Source: Filomicrobium sp. (GTDB lineage Bacteria > Pseudomonadota > Alphaproteobacteria > Rhizobiales > Hyphomicrobiaceae). Taken from it: 9,734 nucleotides of DNA. Each line of letters opens with the position of its first letter. The stretch's first letter is position 1. The stretch covers positions 1-9,734 of the forward strand of contig JAJFHK010000431.1 in the NCBI GenBank assembly GCA_021775655.1, in the 5' to 3' direction. Positions 7,504-9,734 of the stretch are shown here, one piece after another. Below the pieces are notes generated by a model that searched no databases, was not told the origin of the DNA, and worked only from the letters and a program-made list of their open reading frames with translations. Position numbers and translations under genes: made by a program.

Positions 7504-8730
7504 CTATTTCTTGGTGTGCGCCAGGTAATCGCCGATTTGGTCGGGATCGAAAGTGTGCCCATCAAAAAATGCATCCGGTCCAAGGCGGAGTTTTCCAACC
7601 GTCGAACCTGCTTCGCGAACATCGCTTAGCGCCCCCTCAACCTTCGAATTTGCAGATGGCAAGTCGATGCCAAGTGGCCGCAATGCTTCGCGATAGAGCG
7701 CTGGACGATAGGTCTTGCGTGCAGACTCGATTCCATCATCGCTAAGCGGCACCTGACCCCAACGCACCATCTGGCTATAAAACCAAAGCGCGTGGCTGAC
7801 CCAGGGGAAAGTTGCAGCATTTGCTGCAAAATTCATGAACCCATCGATCTTCACTTTTGTTTCGTTGTTCAAACCAAGCTGTTGAGTCAGTCCAGGCAGC
7901 AAGCCAGTGGCATTGATGCCGACATACTCGTCTCGCGCCAGCATGCGCGAAAGCTCGTCCTTTTGTGCGCCGTCATCGCACCAATTCGCAGCTCGGTAGA
8001 GCGCCCGAACCAGTGACAGCGCACGATCGGGCTCATTCGACACCCATTCCTGACGCGCACCCAGCACCTTCTCAGGGCTATTTTGCCAAATATGCCAATT
8101 GGTCGTGAGGATGACGCCTGAACCTTCGGCCGCCGCGAGTGAACCCCAGGGCTCGCCAACGCAGAATCCGTCAAGCCTGCCACTCTTCAGCGCTGCCGGC
8201 ATCAGAGACGGTGGCACGACGACCAGATTGATGTCTCTTCCATTCTTGAGCTCGCCTGCGCCCAGCCAATAGGCAAGTTGATAATGATGCGCAGAAAACG
8301 GATGCACGATGCCAAAAGTCAGCGGCGAGGCACTGGCGCGTTGACGATCTCTAACAACCTTCTTTAATGAATTGAGCGCTTTGCCGGCATCGAAATCGTT
8401 CAACTCGCCATGTTCTGCCAAGGCGTTCCAAAAGCTATTTGATACAGCGATTGTATTGGCGCCCGTCCCAAGCGCCATGGGGACGGTCATCGGCACGGCA
8501 AGCGGTCCGAGTCCGAGATTTGCTGCGACCGGCATTGGGGCCAATATGTGGGCAACGTCCAAGTGGCCGACTGCAAGCCTGTCTCTAATCGTTGCCCAAG
8601 ACGTTTCTTTGGACAGTCTGAGCTTTATGCCCTCTGCTTCAGCAAATCCCAACTCATGTGCAACGATTAACGGTGCTGCATCGAGGAGCGGAACAAAGCC
8701 CGCATGGATCTCGTATGGGCATTCACTCAT
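7504..8730 (-). CDS. nasS: Nitrate sensor NasS (cytoplasmic NrtA paralogue)
   Basis: A 408-residue protein of the NrtA fold without signal peptide or membrane segment, so it is expected in the cytoplasm. In characterised NasS-NasT pairs, NasS binds NasT and inhibits it, and nitrate or nitrite binding releases NasT. Family segments shared with NrtA here are SAHHYQLAYWL (146-156), CVGEPW (190-195), NSPEKVLG around K221, and MVRWGQVP near the C-terminal part. W45, H148 and K221 occupy positions corresponding to candidate anion contacts in NrtA, suggesting retained anion binding. The ATG at 8730 overlaps the nasT stop (TAATG) and has AAGGAA eight bases upstream, which supports this start and translational coupling. 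A further 370 bases separate it from nrtA. Alternative: a plain nitrate/bicarbonate/taurine binding protein, which lack of export and the nasT neighbour make unlikely. Confidence 0.92.
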   Translation of the reverse strand: MSECPYEIHAGFVPLLDAAPLIVAHELGFAEAEGIKLRLSKETSWATIRDRLAVGHLDVAHILAPMPVAANLGLGPLAVPMTVPMALGTGANTIAVSNSFWNALAEHGELNDFDAGKALNSLKKVVRDRQRASASPLTFGIVHPFSAHHYQLAYWLGAGELKNGRDINLVVVPPSLMPAALKSGRLDGFCVGEPWGSLAAAEGSGVILTTNWHIWQNSPEKVLGARQEWVSNEPDRALSLVRALYRAANWCDDGAQKDELSRMLARDEYVGINATGLLPGLTQQLGLNNETKVKIDGFMNFAANAATFPWVSHALWFYSQMVRWGQVPLSDDGIESARKTYRPALYREALRPLGIDLPSANSKVEGALSDVREAGSTVGKLRLGPDAFFDGHTFDPDQIGDYLAHTKK

Positions 8731-9329
8731 TAGCGCATTTCCTTACCGAGAAGACCTGCGGCCAGTACAAGGCTCTCCGCGATTTGAGCTATGCGGCGGT
8801 TCTCGTTCATTGCCGTTTTTCGCAAAAGCGCGTACGCCTCCGGCTCCGTCAGACCATGCGTTTTCATGAGCAGCGATTTCGCACGCCCTATGGACTTATG
8901 CTCGGCAAGTTCGGATTTGGCCTTGTTCAGTTCGCGGCGAAGGCGGTCGAATGCGTTAAACCGGCTGATTGCGGTTTCAAGCACTGTTCGCACGCTCTCT
9001 TTTTTCAGGCCGTCGACGACGTAAGCCGAGACCCCAGCATCGATGGCGGCTTCAATGGATCCCTCAACGCTGTTATCGACGAACATCGCGACAGGCCGTT
9101 TCACGGCGCGCGAGACTTCAAACATATATTCCAGCTCGTCGCGGTTGGGGTTCTCAATGTCGATAAAGATGACATCAGGATCAATTTCGACGATGCGCCT
9201 CAGGAGGTCGACGGTTTCGTCAAGCACCGTGACGTGAATTTGTCCGGCTTCGCTCAGCCCCTCCTCGATGATCGAGGCGCGGATTCTGTTGTTGTCAATG
9301 ACAAGTATATGCAGGGGTCGCTCCGACAT
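8730..9329 (-). CDS. nasT: ANTAR-domain antiterminator NasT
   Basis: A cytoplasmic RNA-binding regulator of about 199 residues that lets polymerase pass leader terminators of nitrate assimilation operons. The N-terminal receiver-like domain has D12-N13 in the acidic pocket (not two Asp), D57 at the phospho-acceptor place, and D106 where receivers usually carry the conserved Lys. This fits a pseudo-receiver controlled by NasS rather than by a kinase. A helical linker (about 117-140) leads to the C-terminal ANTAR domain (about 135-190, including KSIGRAKSLLMKTHGLTE and IAQIAESLV). The start is uncertain: the ATG at 9329 (MSERPLHILVID) fits the usual beginning of the fold. An ATG at 9338 or a TTG at 9365 would lengthen it, and none has a clear Shine-Dalgarno sequence. 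It overlaps nasS by one base. Its likely target is the leader RNA before nrtA. Confidence 0.92.
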   Translation of the reverse strand: MSERPLHILVIDNNRIRASIIEEGLSEAGQIHVTVLDETVDLLRRIVEIDPDVIFIDIENPNRDELEYMFEVSRAVKRPVAMFVDNSVEGSIEAAIDAGVSAYVVDGLKKESVRTVLETAISRFNAFDRLRRELNKAKSELAEHKSIGRAKSLLMKTHGLTEPEAYALLRKTAMNENRRIAQIAESLVLAAGLLGKEMR

Positions 9330-9491
9330 GCCCGGCATCTTGTGTGCACCGCACAAAAAACGCAAGCAGCTGTGAGCGCGACTGATTGGGCGTCGATGCG
9401 GCGCCGGTTAAGTCGGGTTGGAGTCAATCGCTCCGGCGTGAATGACGTGAACGCCCGCATGTCGGCAATGTTGACTCGCCTTCGCTTCAAG

Positions 9492-9519
9492 AAAAAGCCG
9501 CCCGATTTGGGCGGCTTTT
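9492..9519 (-). terminator. Intrinsic terminator after rpoD
   Basis: GCCGCCC (9497-9503) and GGGCGGC (9509-9515) form a perfect seven-pair GC stem around a five-base loop, flanked by A5 on one side and T4 on the other. On the minus strand it ends in TTTTT and closes the rpoD transcript about 40 bases after its stop. The flanking A/T runs make it potentially bidirectional. It isolates rpoD from nasT. I found no convincing nasTS promoter between it and nasT (9330-9491). Confidence 0.9.
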
Positions 9520-9552
9520 GTGCATTGATCATATGTAATTCAAAAGACGCGA

Positions 9553-9734
9553 TCAGTTATCCAGGAAGCTGCGCAGTTTCCGTGAACGGCTGGGATGCTT
9601 GAGCTTGCGCAGCGCCTTGGCTTCGATCTGGCGGATGCGTTCGCGTGTCACCGAGAACTGCTGGCCGACCTCTTCAAGAGTGTGGTCGGTATTCATGCCG
9701 ATGCCGAATCGCATGCGCAACACGCGCTCTTCGC
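9553..9734 (-). CDS. rpoD: RNA polymerase primary sigma factor RpoD, C-terminal fragment
   Basis: The last 60 codons of the housekeeping sigma factor; the 5' part lies beyond the right edge. The visible protein is sigma region 4.2: [12 protein letters not shown], then [20 protein letters not shown] and [13 protein letters not shown], ending in SFLDN and a TGA at 9555-9553. The helix-turn-helix that reads the -35 element is intact. The [14 protein letters not shown] wording is typical of alphaproteobacterial RpoD and is the main taxonomic clue in the window. The strong terminator just downstream indicates that nasT is a separate transcription unit. Confidence 0.95.
   Translation of the reverse strand, partial: EERVLRMRFGIGMNTDHTLEEVGQQFSVTRERIRQIEAKALRKLKHPSRSRKLRSFLDN

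Noticed and set aside
9421..9477. Inverted GAGTCAA / TTGACTC and TTGACT as a -35 box for nasT
   Set aside because: The seven-base arms are separated by over 40 bases, and no -10-like hexamer lies at proper distance from TTGACT; chance is sufficient.
9254..9532. Minus-strand 92-codon frame overlapping the nasT start
   Set aside because: It begins next to the rpoD terminator, overlaps nasT in another frame and has a basic, low-information composition.
8658..9602. Plus-strand open frame of 314 codons antisense to nasT and nasS
   Set aside because: It runs opposite to two well-recognised genes and crosses the rpoD terminator; its product has no recognisable motif. The length is explained by codon bias of the opposite strand.
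1..9734. Mobile elements, CRISPR, tRNA or rRNA genes
   Set aside because: No transposase motifs, terminal repeats, spaced direct-repeat arrays or tRNA/rRNA-like sequence were seen; the window is almost fully occupied by one metabolic locus.

Overview
The window reads as a chromosomal nitrate/nitrite assimilation locus from an alphaproteobacterium, probably of the Hyphomicrobiales (Rhizobiales; a Hyphomicrobium-like genome would fit). The assignment rests on the RpoD C-terminus at the right edge, the moderately high GC content, and the nasT-nasS / nrtA-nrtB-nrtCD / nirB organisation. No database search was possible, so it is an inference. Every gene I can support is on the minus strand, so the locus reads right to left; the plus-strand open frames look like shadows.

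Layout in transcription order: (1) 3' end of rpoD (9553-9734) and a strong, near-symmetric terminator (9492-9519). (2) nasT, an ANTAR antiterminator with a receiver-like domain, overlapping by one base nasS, a cytoplasmic NrtA-like nitrate sensor. (3) A 370-base control region (7134-7503) with a good sigma-54 promoter, a candidate IHF site, a dyad about 122 bases upstream of the predicted start, and a leader RNA whose hexaloop hairpins compete with an intrinsic terminator. (4) nrtA (periplasmic nitrate-binding protein), nrtB (permease) and a fused two-NBD ATPase (nrtC/nrtD-like). (5) A protein of three GAF-like repeats, translationally coupled to the ATPase gene. (6) nirB, the nitrite reductase large subunit, cut by the left edge after 615 codons. 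nirD and the nitrate reductase catalytic gene are not in the window and may lie beyond the left edge.

How it should work: NtrC-type activation through sigma-54 would start transcription under nitrogen limitation. Without nitrate, NasS is expected to hold NasT and the leader terminator stops the transcript. With nitrate, NasT is released, binds the hexaloop hairpins and lets polymerase continue into the transporter and nitrite reductase genes. The second hairpin uses the same bases as the 5' arm of the terminator, so the switch can be read from the sequence. The least explained part is the triple-GAF protein between the transporter and nirB.
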